Part shown: one piece after another, positions 57,162 through 64,000 of the stretch
How positions within the stretch are numbered: position 1 is the first letter of the stretch
Layout of the letters: the number at the start of each line of letters is the position of its first letter
The notes under the pieces: generated by a model
Databases searched by the model: none
Told to the model about the DNA's origin: nothing
What the model saw: only the letters and a program-made list of their open reading frames with translations
Made by a program: the position numbers and the translations under genes
From: Bacteroidota bacterium
Lineage (GTDB): Bacteria; Bacteroidota; Ignavibacteria; UBA10030
Direction: 5' to 3'
Assembly: GCA_025454835.1 (NCBI GenBank)
Contig: JALONQ010000008.1
Location: forward strand, 62,001 to 126,000
Length of the DNA: 64,000 nt

Positions 57162-58592
57162 CTATGGCCGAAACTGCACAACCCAGGCCCAACGAGATGG
57201 CGGATGTCGCCGAGCAACCTCGGGAACCTGCACCACGCATCCCTTCCCCCTCTTCTCCCATCGTAAGGGCTCCTGCACACCCAGCATCCGCACCTCGCTC
57301 CCGTTCGCCGGAATGAATGAGGGGATCGTGATCGACTCCGGCGGGCTTGATTCATCCTCACGGGCCAGATAGATCGCGTTCACCACGCCGTTCACGCCAC
57401 GCGTGTACGCCACCTGTCCATCCTTATACGGCGGGATCGTTCGCGTTCCGTAGATCGCACCCCCGTTCACCTTCATCCAATCCCCCAGGTCGCGCAGCCG
57501 GGCATAGGCCGTATCGTCCAACGTGCCGTCAGGGCCGGGACCGACGTTCAGCAGGAAGTTGCCTCCCTTCGCAACGATGTCCACGAGCAGATGTACGAGC
57601 GTACGTGACGGTCGATAAATGTCGCTCGGCACATAGCTCCACGACGTCGCCATCGGCATGCAGGTCTCCCACGGAACACCGAGCGCGCTGTCGGGCACCT
57701 GGTGCTCGGGCGTGATGTAGTTCTGGTACGGTCCCTCGACCGCCCGATCGACGATGATAAGCCCGGGCTGGTGCGACCGTGCCATCGCTGCGATCGTTGG
57801 CATGTCGATGTCCTGATGCGTCGGCACTTTTCCCCAGCGCGGTGACGTGGCGGTCATCGGCTGCACCCATCCTCCGTCGAGCCAGAGAATGTCGATCGAC
57901 CCGTACTCCGTCATCAGTTCCCGGATCTGGTTGGATGTAAAACGCTTGAACGATTCCCATCGCTCCGGATACTTCGTGATATCATAGTTCACGTTGCGGT
58001 CGAACGGCGGGAATCTTCTCCACCAGTAGTCGTCCGAGTGCCAGTCGGGTTTGGAGAAATACGCCCCGATCCCGAGGCCCCGTTCACGAAACGCACCGAA
58101 GAGTTCTTTGGCGATGTTTGCCTTCGGATGTGCGCTGAAGGCACATCCCGCATCCGTCGCTTTGTAGTCTGTTTCTTTCGTGTCGAACATGCAGAATCCG
58201 TCGTGATGCTTCGTCGTAAAGACGACGTACCGCATGCCCGCATCGTGTGCCGCGGCCGCCCAACGAACGGGGTCGAACTTCACCGGGTAGAATGAGGTCT
58301 TAAGACCTTCATATGCTTTGACGTACGCCGCATAGTCGTCTGCAAATGGCCCTTTCCGTTCACACCAGCCTTCGTCCTCCGGGCACAGACTCCAACTCTC
58401 GACGATCCCCCATTGGCTGTACGTTCCCCAGTGGAGCATGAGGCCGAATTTCCAGTCCTGAAACCGTTCGAGCTTGACGCGAACCAGCGGGTCTTCAACC
58501 GGGACATAACCGGCGGGCGATTGTGCCTGGGCGAGGGAGATCATCGCCCCCAAGGCTGACCACGCAAGGTGTTGGGGCATGCGAGCGTTCAT
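57162..58592 (-). CDS. Secreted alpha-L-fucosidase (GH29)
   Basis: A 476-residue glycosidase with a signal peptide (LAWSALGAMISLAQA). GH29 motifs are FGLMLHWGTYSQWG, VFTTKHHDGFCMFDTKETD, GAYFSKPDWHSDDYW and the nucleophile Asp in IDILWLDGGWV. A C-terminal beta domain follows (about 390-476). It removes terminal L-fucose from glycans in the periplasm. It lies 9 nt after a second GH29 gene. Two starts are possible (58592, 58580) and neither has a clear ribosome binding site. Confidence 0.93.
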   Translation of the reverse strand: MNARMPQHLAWSALGAMISLAQAQSPAGYVPVEDPLVRVKLERFQDWKFGLMLHWGTYSQWGIVESWSLCPEDEGWCERKGPFADDYAAYVKAYEGLKTSFYPVKFDPVRWAAAAHDAGMRYVVFTTKHHDGFCMFDTKETDYKATDAGCAFSAHPKANIAKELFGAFRERGLGIGAYFSKPDWHSDDYWWRRFPPFDRNVNYDITKYPERWESFKRFTSNQIRELMTEYGSIDILWLDGGWVQPMTATSPRWGKVPTHQDIDMPTIAAMARSHQPGLIIVDRAVEGPYQNYITPEHQVPDSALGVPWETCMPMATSWSYVPSDIYRPSRTLVHLLVDIVAKGGNFLLNVGPGPDGTLDDTAYARLRDLGDWMKVNGGAIYGTRTIPPYKDGQVAYTRGVNGVVNAIYLAREDESSPPESITIPSFIPANGSEVRMLGVQEPLRWEKRGKGCVVQVPEVARRHPPSRWAWVVQFRP

Positions 58593-58601
58593 CGAATGGC
58601 T

Positions 58602-60002
58602 CTATGGTTCAACGACGAGCAGATCGTGGAGGTCGTACGGGATCCGGAGCAGTCGCATCGGCCGCAGGTGAGAAGTCCCGAACGATCGCCCGACGACGAC
58701 ACGGATCTGCGCCGCCATGCGCGATGGCACGAGGATGATCCGTTTCCGGCCAATGGTCGTGCCGGACGCGACCGTCGTCCACACTCCGTCTGCCCACGCC
58801 TCCACCCGGAATTCTCCCACGCGCTGCCCAAAGCGGATGTCCTCGGATAGCTCGACGCCGTTGAATCCCGACGGCTGATCGAACGCCGACGTCCAGACGG
58901 AATCGATACCCGGCTCCGGGTGTAGTGCGATCTCCGAGGACCTTTCGTAGCATTCTGCGAGCATCCATCGGAACCCCATCAGCGCAGCGCTATCCGGCGA
59001 CGCCACGAGGCCTCGACGGTCGAGGGGGACATTTAACAAGAGGGCGGCATTCCGTCCGACCGACCGAAGATACAGCTGCATCAGGTCGAGTGGGATCTTC
59101 ACCAACGGATCTTCCGCCGCATGATAGAACCAGCCCGGACGGATGGACACATCACATTCGGCCGGGATCCATGCGGCGCCGTCGCGGTGCCCTTCCGTGC
59201 CTTCGAGATATCGGGTGTGTCCGGGCGCCGGCGCGCCACCGTCGGGTCCGACTGGTGAGTACGTTGACCAATTCGTCTCGCCGGCATATCCCTGTTCATT
59301 GCCCACCCATCGGACATCCGGGCCGACGTCGCTGAAGATGACCGCCTGGGGCTGCAGCTCCCGCACGAGCGCCCAGATGGACGGCCACGGATAGTACGTC
59401 CGGCGATCGATGGTGCGGGTCTTGCGTGCTCCGCCGTAGTAGCCGTCACCGCCGTTTGCGCCGTCGAACCAGACCTCCGAGATCTCTCCGTAGTTCGTGA
59501 GGAGTTCACGCAATTGTGCCCGGTAGTATTCCAGGTATTCCGGACGACCGTACTCGCTGTGATGGCGGTCCCACGGCGAGAGGTAGACGCCGAACTTCAA
59601 CCCGTGGCGACGGCAGGCATCGGCGAACTCGCGCACCATGTCACCGCTTCCGCCTCTCCAAGGACTCTTCCTCACCGAATGCTCGGTCAAAGGCGACGGC
59701 CAGAGGCAGAACCCGTCGTGATGCTTGGCCGTGAGAATGACCGACCGCATTCCGGCATCGCGGAAGAGCCGCACGACTCGATCAGCGTCAGACTCGACCG
59801 GGTTGAACAGTGCGGGCGATTCGTCTCCGTAGCCCCATTCACGGTCGGTGTACGTATTCAGGCCGAAGTGTACAAATGCGGAATATTCGAGCTCGTGCCA
59901 GGCGAGTTGGCGGTCAGAAGGAGCGGGGAGTGCGGGTTGTGCCTGCGCCGCGGCGGCGCACCACAGCAGGATCGCTGTTCTGATCGTCGGCGGGATCGTC
60001 AT
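58602..60002 (-). CDS. Secreted alpha-L-fucosidase (GH29), second copy
   Basis: A 466-residue protein with a signal peptide (RTAILLWCAAAAQAQ). Motifs are YSAFVHFGLNTYTDREWG, ILTAKHHDGFCLWPS, GVYLSPWDRHHSEYG and the nucleophile Asp in ISEVWFDGANGG. A C-terminal F5/8-type beta-sandwich-like segment is likely (about 350-466). It differs strongly from the neighbouring GH29, so the pair probably acts on different fucosyl linkages (inference). MTIPPTIRTAIL (60002) was chosen as start. Confidence 0.92.
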   Translation of the reverse strand: MTIPPTIRTAILLWCAAAAQAQPALPAPSDRQLAWHELEYSAFVHFGLNTYTDREWGYGDESPALFNPVESDADRVVRLFRDAGMRSVILTAKHHDGFCLWPSPLTEHSVRKSPWRGGSGDMVREFADACRRHGLKFGVYLSPWDRHHSEYGRPEYLEYYRAQLRELLTNYGEISEVWFDGANGGDGYYGGARKTRTIDRRTYYPWPSIWALVRELQPQAVIFSDVGPDVRWVGNEQGYAGETNWSTYSPVGPDGGAPAPGHTRYLEGTEGHRDGAAWIPAECDVSIRPGWFYHAAEDPLVKIPLDLMQLYLRSVGRNAALLLNVPLDRRGLVASPDSAALMGFRWMLAECYERSSEIALHPEPGIDSVWTSAFDQPSGFNGVELSEDIRFGQRVGEFRVEAWADGVWTTVASGTTIGRKRIILVPSRMAAQIRVVVGRSFGTSHLRPMRLLRIPYDLHDLLVVEP

Positions 60003-60012
60003 GAACGAATGT

Positions 60013-60117
60013 AGCCACAAAGACCACATGGAACACAGAGAGCAATGAGGATCCTCATGGAGATCTTGAGGTGCTTCACCCTCTCTTTGTGTTCCTTCGT
60101 TGTGATCTCTGTGGCCA
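60013..60117. repeat. Intergenic inverted repeat (CACAAAG/CTTTGTG words)
   Basis: Left arm GCCACAAAGACCACATGGAA and CACAGAGAG; right arm CTCTCTTTGTGTTCC and TGATCTCTGTGGCC. Complementary with several mismatches. The loop is about 38 nt and contains an ATGAGGATCCTCAT palindrome. Located between the 175-aa and fucosidase genes. Confidence 0.75.
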
Positions 60118-60125
60118 TCAGAGCT

Positions 60126-60653
60126 TTAATCCACCCTGAACCGCTTCTTCGGCGCCGGCGCCTGGGGATCGGATCCCTTGGGGACGAGGTCGAAGACCGT
60201 GGTCTTGATCGTTCCTTCCTGGATGCGTATCACCTGGGCCCGCGTGTTGGCTCCGATCTTGTCGGTCTCGAACCGGAAGACCGTACGATACGTGCCTCCT
60301 TTGCCGGCAAGATTCAGCGTGTCGACCATCTTCATCAATCCGCCACGCGGCATGAACTCGTACTTCTTCGAGGAAACGACCGCACCGGTGCGCTCGTTCA
60401 TCACTTCGACCAGGAATCCCAGGAACCAATCGGGCGACGGCTTGAGGTCGTTCGTGACATTCGCGGCGATCGGGTTCGCAGCGGCTGCGATCTCTAGCAG
60501 GATCCCCGTTTCGGGCGCCCGCCCGGCGATCGACCACTCCTTACCACGCCCCCCCATCTCTCCGGTCTTGATCCTGATCTCATCGACGACGGATTGCGAC
60601 ATCAGCATTCCGGAAGTCACGCACAGCAACGCCACCACCCACGGGGTTTTCAT
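60126..60653 (-). CDS. Secreted protein of unknown function (175 aa)
   Basis: Signal peptide (TPWVVALLCVTSGMLMSQS) followed by about 155 residues with no motif I recognise. VVDEIRIKTGEMGGRGKEW and TYRTVFRFETDKIGAN suggest a beta-rich fold, and the C-terminus is basic and proline-rich (APAPKKRFRVD). It lies between the glycyl-radical enzyme and the fucosidases on the same strand. MKTPWVVALL (60653) was chosen as start. Confidence 0.7.
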   Translation of the reverse strand: MKTPWVVALLCVTSGMLMSQSVVDEIRIKTGEMGGRGKEWSIAGRAPETGILLEIAAAANPIAANVTNDLKPSPDWFLGFLVEVMNERTGAVVSSKKYEFMPRGGLMKMVDTLNLAGKGGTYRTVFRFETDKIGANTRAQVIRIQEGTIKTTVFDLVPKGSDPQAPAPKKRFRVD

Positions 60654-60700
60654 ACGTTGGTATCCTTTCGACATGATGCACTATGAAAGAGCCCGCGGGG

Positions 60701-63061
60701 TCAGAACTCCCCGTGCTCCGTCCGTCGGATGATCTCGTCCTGCAACGCTTCCGACAGGTCGCAGAAGTAGTCGCTGTATCCCGCTACCCGGACGATCAGG
60801 TCGCGGTGTGCAGAAGGGTTCTGCTGCGCTTCGCGAAGCGTGTCGGCCGTGACGACGTTGAATTGTACGTGGTGACCGTCGAGCTTGAAGTAGGCCCGGA
60901 CCAAGCCTTTGAGGTGCTCCACACCGCTCTCGCCCGCAAGAAGACGCGGCGTGAATTTCATGTTCAGCAGTGTACCGCCGGTCTTGATGTGGTCCATCTT
61001 CGCTGCGGACTTCAGCACGGCCGTCGGTCCTTGACGGTCCGCCCCCTGAACCGGGCTGATCCCTTCCGACAGCGGCTGTCCCTTGCGGCGCCCGTCGGGC
61101 GAAGCGAGACAGACCTCGCCGAAATACACGTGCGACGTGGTCGGGAGCATCTCGAGCCGGTAGGCGCCCCCTTTTCCATTCGGACGGCCGTCGATGGCTT
61201 CGAATAGCATTCGGAAGGTCTGCGTCATGAGGGCGTCGGCTGCGTCGTCGTCGTTGCCGTATTTGTGCGTCTTGTGCACCAAGCGCTGGCGGAACGTCTC
61301 GTGCCCCGCGAAGTCTGCATCCAGGATCCCGACGAACGGCCCGACGGGTACCTCGGCCTTCTCAAACGCGACCTCTTTCAGGGCCGAGAGACTGTCCGTG
61401 ATGCTGCCGATCCCAACGGCCTGGATGAATGTGTTGTTGTATCTCGCTCCTCCGGCGTTGTAGTCGCGGCCCGTCGTGATGCAGTCATCGGTGATGACGG
61501 ACAGGAACGTGTGGGGCATGCGCGTGGCATACAAGCGCTCGATGAGCTGGTTCCCCCGGATCTTGATGTCCAGAACGTGCCTGACTTGCGCGGAAAAGGC
61601 GGCGAAGACCTCATCGTACGTCGTGAACGCGGCCGCGTCACCCGTGTGCAGGCCAATCTGCTTGCCGGTTCGATGGTTAAAACCGTCGTGCAAGGCCAAT
61701 TCCAACATCTTCATCAGGTTGAAGTAGCCCGTCAGGATGTAGGCCTCTTTTCCGAAGGCCCCTACTTCGACGCAACCCGAACAGCCCCCCTCCCGCGCAT
61801 CTTCTATCGTCTTCCCCTGGCGCAACTGCTCCTCCACGACGGCATCGGCGTTGAAGAGCGACGGGAAGCCGTAGCCCTTGCGGATCACGCGCAGGGCGTG
61901 TTTGAGGACGGCGTCGGGTGTCCGGCGCGACACCTGCATGTTGCTGCTGGGTTGCAAGAGGTGCATCTCGTCGATGATCTCGAGCAGAAGATGCGTCACC
62001 TCGTTCGACCCGTCGCTGCCGTCGCGCAACAGTCCGGCGAGGTTGATGTTCGCGAAGTCGGTGTACGTGCCGCTCTCCGCCGCCGTCACGCCGACCTTGG
62101 GCGGAGCCGTATGGTTGTTGAACTTGACGAAGAAGCACTCCAGTAATTCCTTTGCCGACTCGCGGGAGAGCGTGCCGTCCGACAATCCCCGCTGATAGAA
62201 CGGCCAGAGGTGCTGGTCGAGATGGCCCGGACTGAAGGCATCCCAGCCGTTTAATTCGGTGATGACGGCCAGGTGACAGAACCAATAGTACTGCAGCGCC
62301 TCATGGAAGTTCCCCGGCGCGTGTGCCGGAACTCGCCGGCACACCTCGGCAATGTCCTTGAGTTCCCTGATGCGCGTCGGGTCGGCCGTCCGCGCGATCT
62401 CGCGCTCGGCCAGTTCGGCATGGCGCTCGGCGAACCGGACCACGGCGTCGCACGCCACCGACATCGCCCGCAGTTGTTCCCGCTTGTCGAGCGCTTCGGG
62501 GTCCCGTTCGAAGTCAAGCGCGGATACCGCGACGGCGATCTCTGCCTGGAAGTCCCGCATGCCCTTCCGGTAGATCTTCCCGTCGGCGACGGTATGGCCC
62601 GGCGCGCGTTGTTCCATGAATTCGGTGAAGCAGCCGGCGGCGTAGGCATCGTGCCATTCCGGCGGCAATTGCTCGAACATCTGGTCCCGAAGCGAGCGGC
62701 CCTTCCAGAAGGGGATGATGGTCCGTTCGTATTCGTCGATCACCGCGGGCTCCACGGCGTACGAGGTCTTTGGCCTCGAATTCAGGATCCGCAGGTCCTC
62801 GACGCTGTGGCAGGTCAGCTCAGGGTAGGTCGGTACGGCCTTGGGACGGGGTCCCCGCTCGCCGACGATCAGCTCGCCCTCGCCCATCCACAGGCTCTTC
62901 TGCTCGCAGAGAGCGAGGAAGTTCAGGGCCCGCATCATCGGAGGGCTGTACCGGCCCTGGTGTTGCCGGTAGAAGTCCGTCGTGATGCGCGCCCGTTCAA
63001 CACTGATCGACGGAACGGCCTCGAGACTCTCCTGGCGCAGGCGCTGGGTCCGGGCGTTCAC
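60701..63061 (-). CDS. hypD: trans-4-hydroxy-L-proline dehydratase (glycyl radical enzyme)
   Basis: A 786-residue glycyl radical enzyme. The radical Gly is in LIVRVAGYSDYF near the C-terminus. The thiyl Cys and base Glu are in GGCSGCVEVGAFGKEAY, the HypD form of the GCVE motif. APGHTV, WDAFSPGHLDQHL and APPKVGVT also match HypD as I remember the Clostridioides enzyme, including overall length. It dehydrates hydroxyproline to pyrroline-5-carboxylate under anaerobic conditions. It overlaps its activase by 4 nt (ATGA). No proline reductase or P5C reductase is in view. Confidence 0.92.
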   Translation of the reverse strand: MNARTQRLRQESLEAVPSISVERARITTDFYRQHQGRYSPPMMRALNFLALCEQKSLWMGEGELIVGERGPRPKAVPTYPELTCHSVEDLRILNSRPKTSYAVEPAVIDEYERTIIPFWKGRSLRDQMFEQLPPEWHDAYAAGCFTEFMEQRAPGHTVADGKIYRKGMRDFQAEIAVAVSALDFERDPEALDKREQLRAMSVACDAVVRFAERHAELAEREIARTADPTRIRELKDIAEVCRRVPAHAPGNFHEALQYYWFCHLAVITELNGWDAFSPGHLDQHLWPFYQRGLSDGTLSRESAKELLECFFVKFNNHTAPPKVGVTAAESGTYTDFANINLAGLLRDGSDGSNEVTHLLLEIIDEMHLLQPSSNMQVSRRTPDAVLKHALRVIRKGYGFPSLFNADAVVEEQLRQGKTIEDAREGGCSGCVEVGAFGKEAYILTGYFNLMKMLELALHDGFNHRTGKQIGLHTGDAAAFTTYDEVFAAFSAQVRHVLDIKIRGNQLIERLYATRMPHTFLSVITDDCITTGRDYNAGGARYNNTFIQAVGIGSITDSLSALKEVAFEKAEVPVGPFVGILDADFAGHETFRQRLVHKTHKYGNDDDAADALMTQTFRMLFEAIDGRPNGKGGAYRLEMLPTTSHVYFGEVCLASPDGRRKGQPLSEGISPVQGADRQGPTAVLKSAAKMDHIKTGGTLLNMKFTPRLLAGESGVEHLKGLVRAYFKLDGHHVQFNVVTADTLREAQQNPSAHRDLIVRVAGYSDYFCDLSEALQDEIIRRTEHGEF

Positions 63062-63933
63062 GTGCCGCCCCCCATCGAGATCGCCAGATCCCGAAGCCGA
63101 AAGGGCTCCGCAAGTTCCTCGAGCCGTGCTTCGGACGGCGACGGCGTTCCATGCAGGGCATACTCCTTCCCGACGCGCGCAAATTTCGCTTCACCGGTCG
63201 GATGGTACGGAAGCAGGTCCACCTTCCGAAGGCCCGGAAATGACGCAACGAAGGCGGCCGTCGCTTCGAGATTCTGGGCGTCGTCGTTGAAGCCGGGAAT
63301 GACCGGTATGCGGACCCGGATATTGGAGTGGATCTCCGACAATGAGGCGAGATTCTGGAGAATGAGCTGATTCGAAACGCCCGTTGTCGCTTTGTGCCGG
63401 GCGTCGTCGATGAGCTTGAGGTCGTACAAGATCAGGTCGGCGTTCGCGGCCGCAGCAAGCAGGTCCGGCCAGCGGGCGAATCCGCATGTGTCGAGGGCGG
63501 TATGGATGCCGTCGGCGCGGAGGAGCCGCATCGTCTCGGTCACGAAGGCCGCCTGGAGAAGCGGTTCACCGCCTGAGAAGGTGACGCCGCCGCCGGATTC
63601 ATCGAAGAAGACCCTGTCGCGCGCAGCCTCAGCCGCCAGTTCCGCGGCATCGCACTCCCTTCCGACGGACTGCAACGCCCCGGTCGGACACTGCTCGACA
63701 TCGGTCTCATCCCGGCCCCTGACCATCGGGTCCGATAATTCTTCTTCGTTGCAGCGGCCGCAGCGGATACAACGGTTCATGAGACGGACGAGTTCAGGCT
63801 GGGGGAGCTGACTCTCGGGATTGTGGCACCAGGCACAGTTGAGTGCACATCCCTTGAGAAACACCGTCGTGCGGATGCCCGGGCCGTCGTGGAGGGAGAA
63901 GCGTTGAATGTTGAAGACGAGACCGGTCGGCAT
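63058..63933 (-). CDS. Glycyl radical enzyme activase for HypD
   Basis: A 291-residue radical SAM enzyme that installs the glycyl radical on HypD. The CX3CX2C cluster motif is FLKGCALNCAWCHNPES. Additional Cys groups for a ferredoxin-like insert are CIRCGRC and VEQCPTGAL. FSGGEPLLQ is the SAM-binding GGE motif. ATG 63933 (MPTGLVFNIQRFSLHDGPG) was chosen because the family starts here. A GTG at 63990 would add 19 atypical residues. Confidence 0.93.
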   Translation of the reverse strand: MPTGLVFNIQRFSLHDGPGIRTTVFLKGCALNCAWCHNPESQLPQPELVRLMNRCIRCGRCNEEELSDPMVRGRDETDVEQCPTGALQSVGRECDAAELAAEAARDRVFFDESGGGVTFSGGEPLLQAAFVTETMRLLRADGIHTALDTCGFARWPDLLAAAANADLILYDLKLIDDARHKATTGVSNQLILQNLASLSEIHSNIRVRIPVIPGFNDDAQNLEATAAFVASFPGLRKVDLLPYHPTGEAKFARVGKEYALHGTPSPSEARLEELAEPFRLRDLAISMGGGT

Positions 63934-64000
63934 GCGGATCAGCGGCGATGGGGGAGCGTGGAGCCTGGTCACGACTGCTGCTGAAGCCACGACAGCGCTT

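Overview
The window looks like a chromosomal contig of a Gram-negative, GC-rich bacterium of the Bacteroidota/Chlorobiota (FCB) side, possibly Kapabacteria or Ignavibacteria. The placement is an inference of modest confidence. It rests on a Kdo transferase (outer membrane LPS), a fused HisB and fused HisIE, secreted S46 and S9 peptidases, a squalene (hpnCDE) operon, a glycyl-radical hydroxyproline dehydratase and a bacterial PolB2-like polymerase. Many genes have no obvious Shine-Dalgarno site and several use TTG or GTG starts. No tRNA, rRNA, CRISPR array or classical IS element was seen.

Layout. 1-5.9 kb: end of a tightly overlapping histidine operon (hisD'-C-B-H-A-F-IE) closed by a hairpin terminator. 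5.9-11.8 kb: an ACT-domain protein, then a signalling set of secreted WD40-caspase, DUF4384 protein and CHASE2-adenylate cyclase. 11.8-15.2 kb: hpnC-hpnD-hpnE squalene synthesis. 15.3-20.2 kb: HIT hydrolase and two secreted peptidases (M24, S9) with a decayed GxxExxY nuclease gene between them. 20.4-25.6 kb (minus strand): priA, larC, waaA. 25.7-31 kb: a cyclase-TPR protein overlapping a beta-lactamase-fold hydrolase, then an S46 dipeptidyl-peptidase. 31.3-38.2 kb (minus strand): VOC protein, LD-carboxypeptidase, a probable DNA-damage cassette (RecA-like ATPase, 88-aa protein, PolB2) split by an intact GxxExxY element, and ychF. 38.4-43.6 kb: argC-J-B, argR, argG with an ArgR-type double operator over the argC start. 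44.2-57.1 kb: a lower-GC defence island read as one minus-strand operon: AbiEi-like, AbiEii-like, hsdM, hsdS, Ser/Thr kinase, TPR protein, hsdR, papain-like/C39-like peptidase, 66-aa protein. 57.1-64 kb (minus strand): two GH29 fucosidases, a secreted protein, HypD hydroxyproline dehydratase and its activase.

The two most interesting systems are these. (1) A kinase + TPR + cysteine-peptidase module built into a type I restriction operon that is headed by an AbiE-like toxin-antitoxin pair and preceded by a cluster of TTGAAC operator palindromes. (2) A putative mobile element: a GxxExxY PD-(D/E)XK protein gene flanked by inverted CGCAGAG-type repeats. It occurs once intact and once as a pseudogene with the same arm-to-gene spacing, while gene-less hairpins built from the same words sit in many other gaps of the window. 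The arrangement resembles a REP/RAYT or MITE/transposase pairing, but with a nuclease-fold protein.

Central metabolism here (His, Arg, squalene) is ordinary. The secreted peptidases, fucosidases and HypD suggest a life on protein and glycan debris, including hydroxyproline-rich protein, with at least anaerobic phases.
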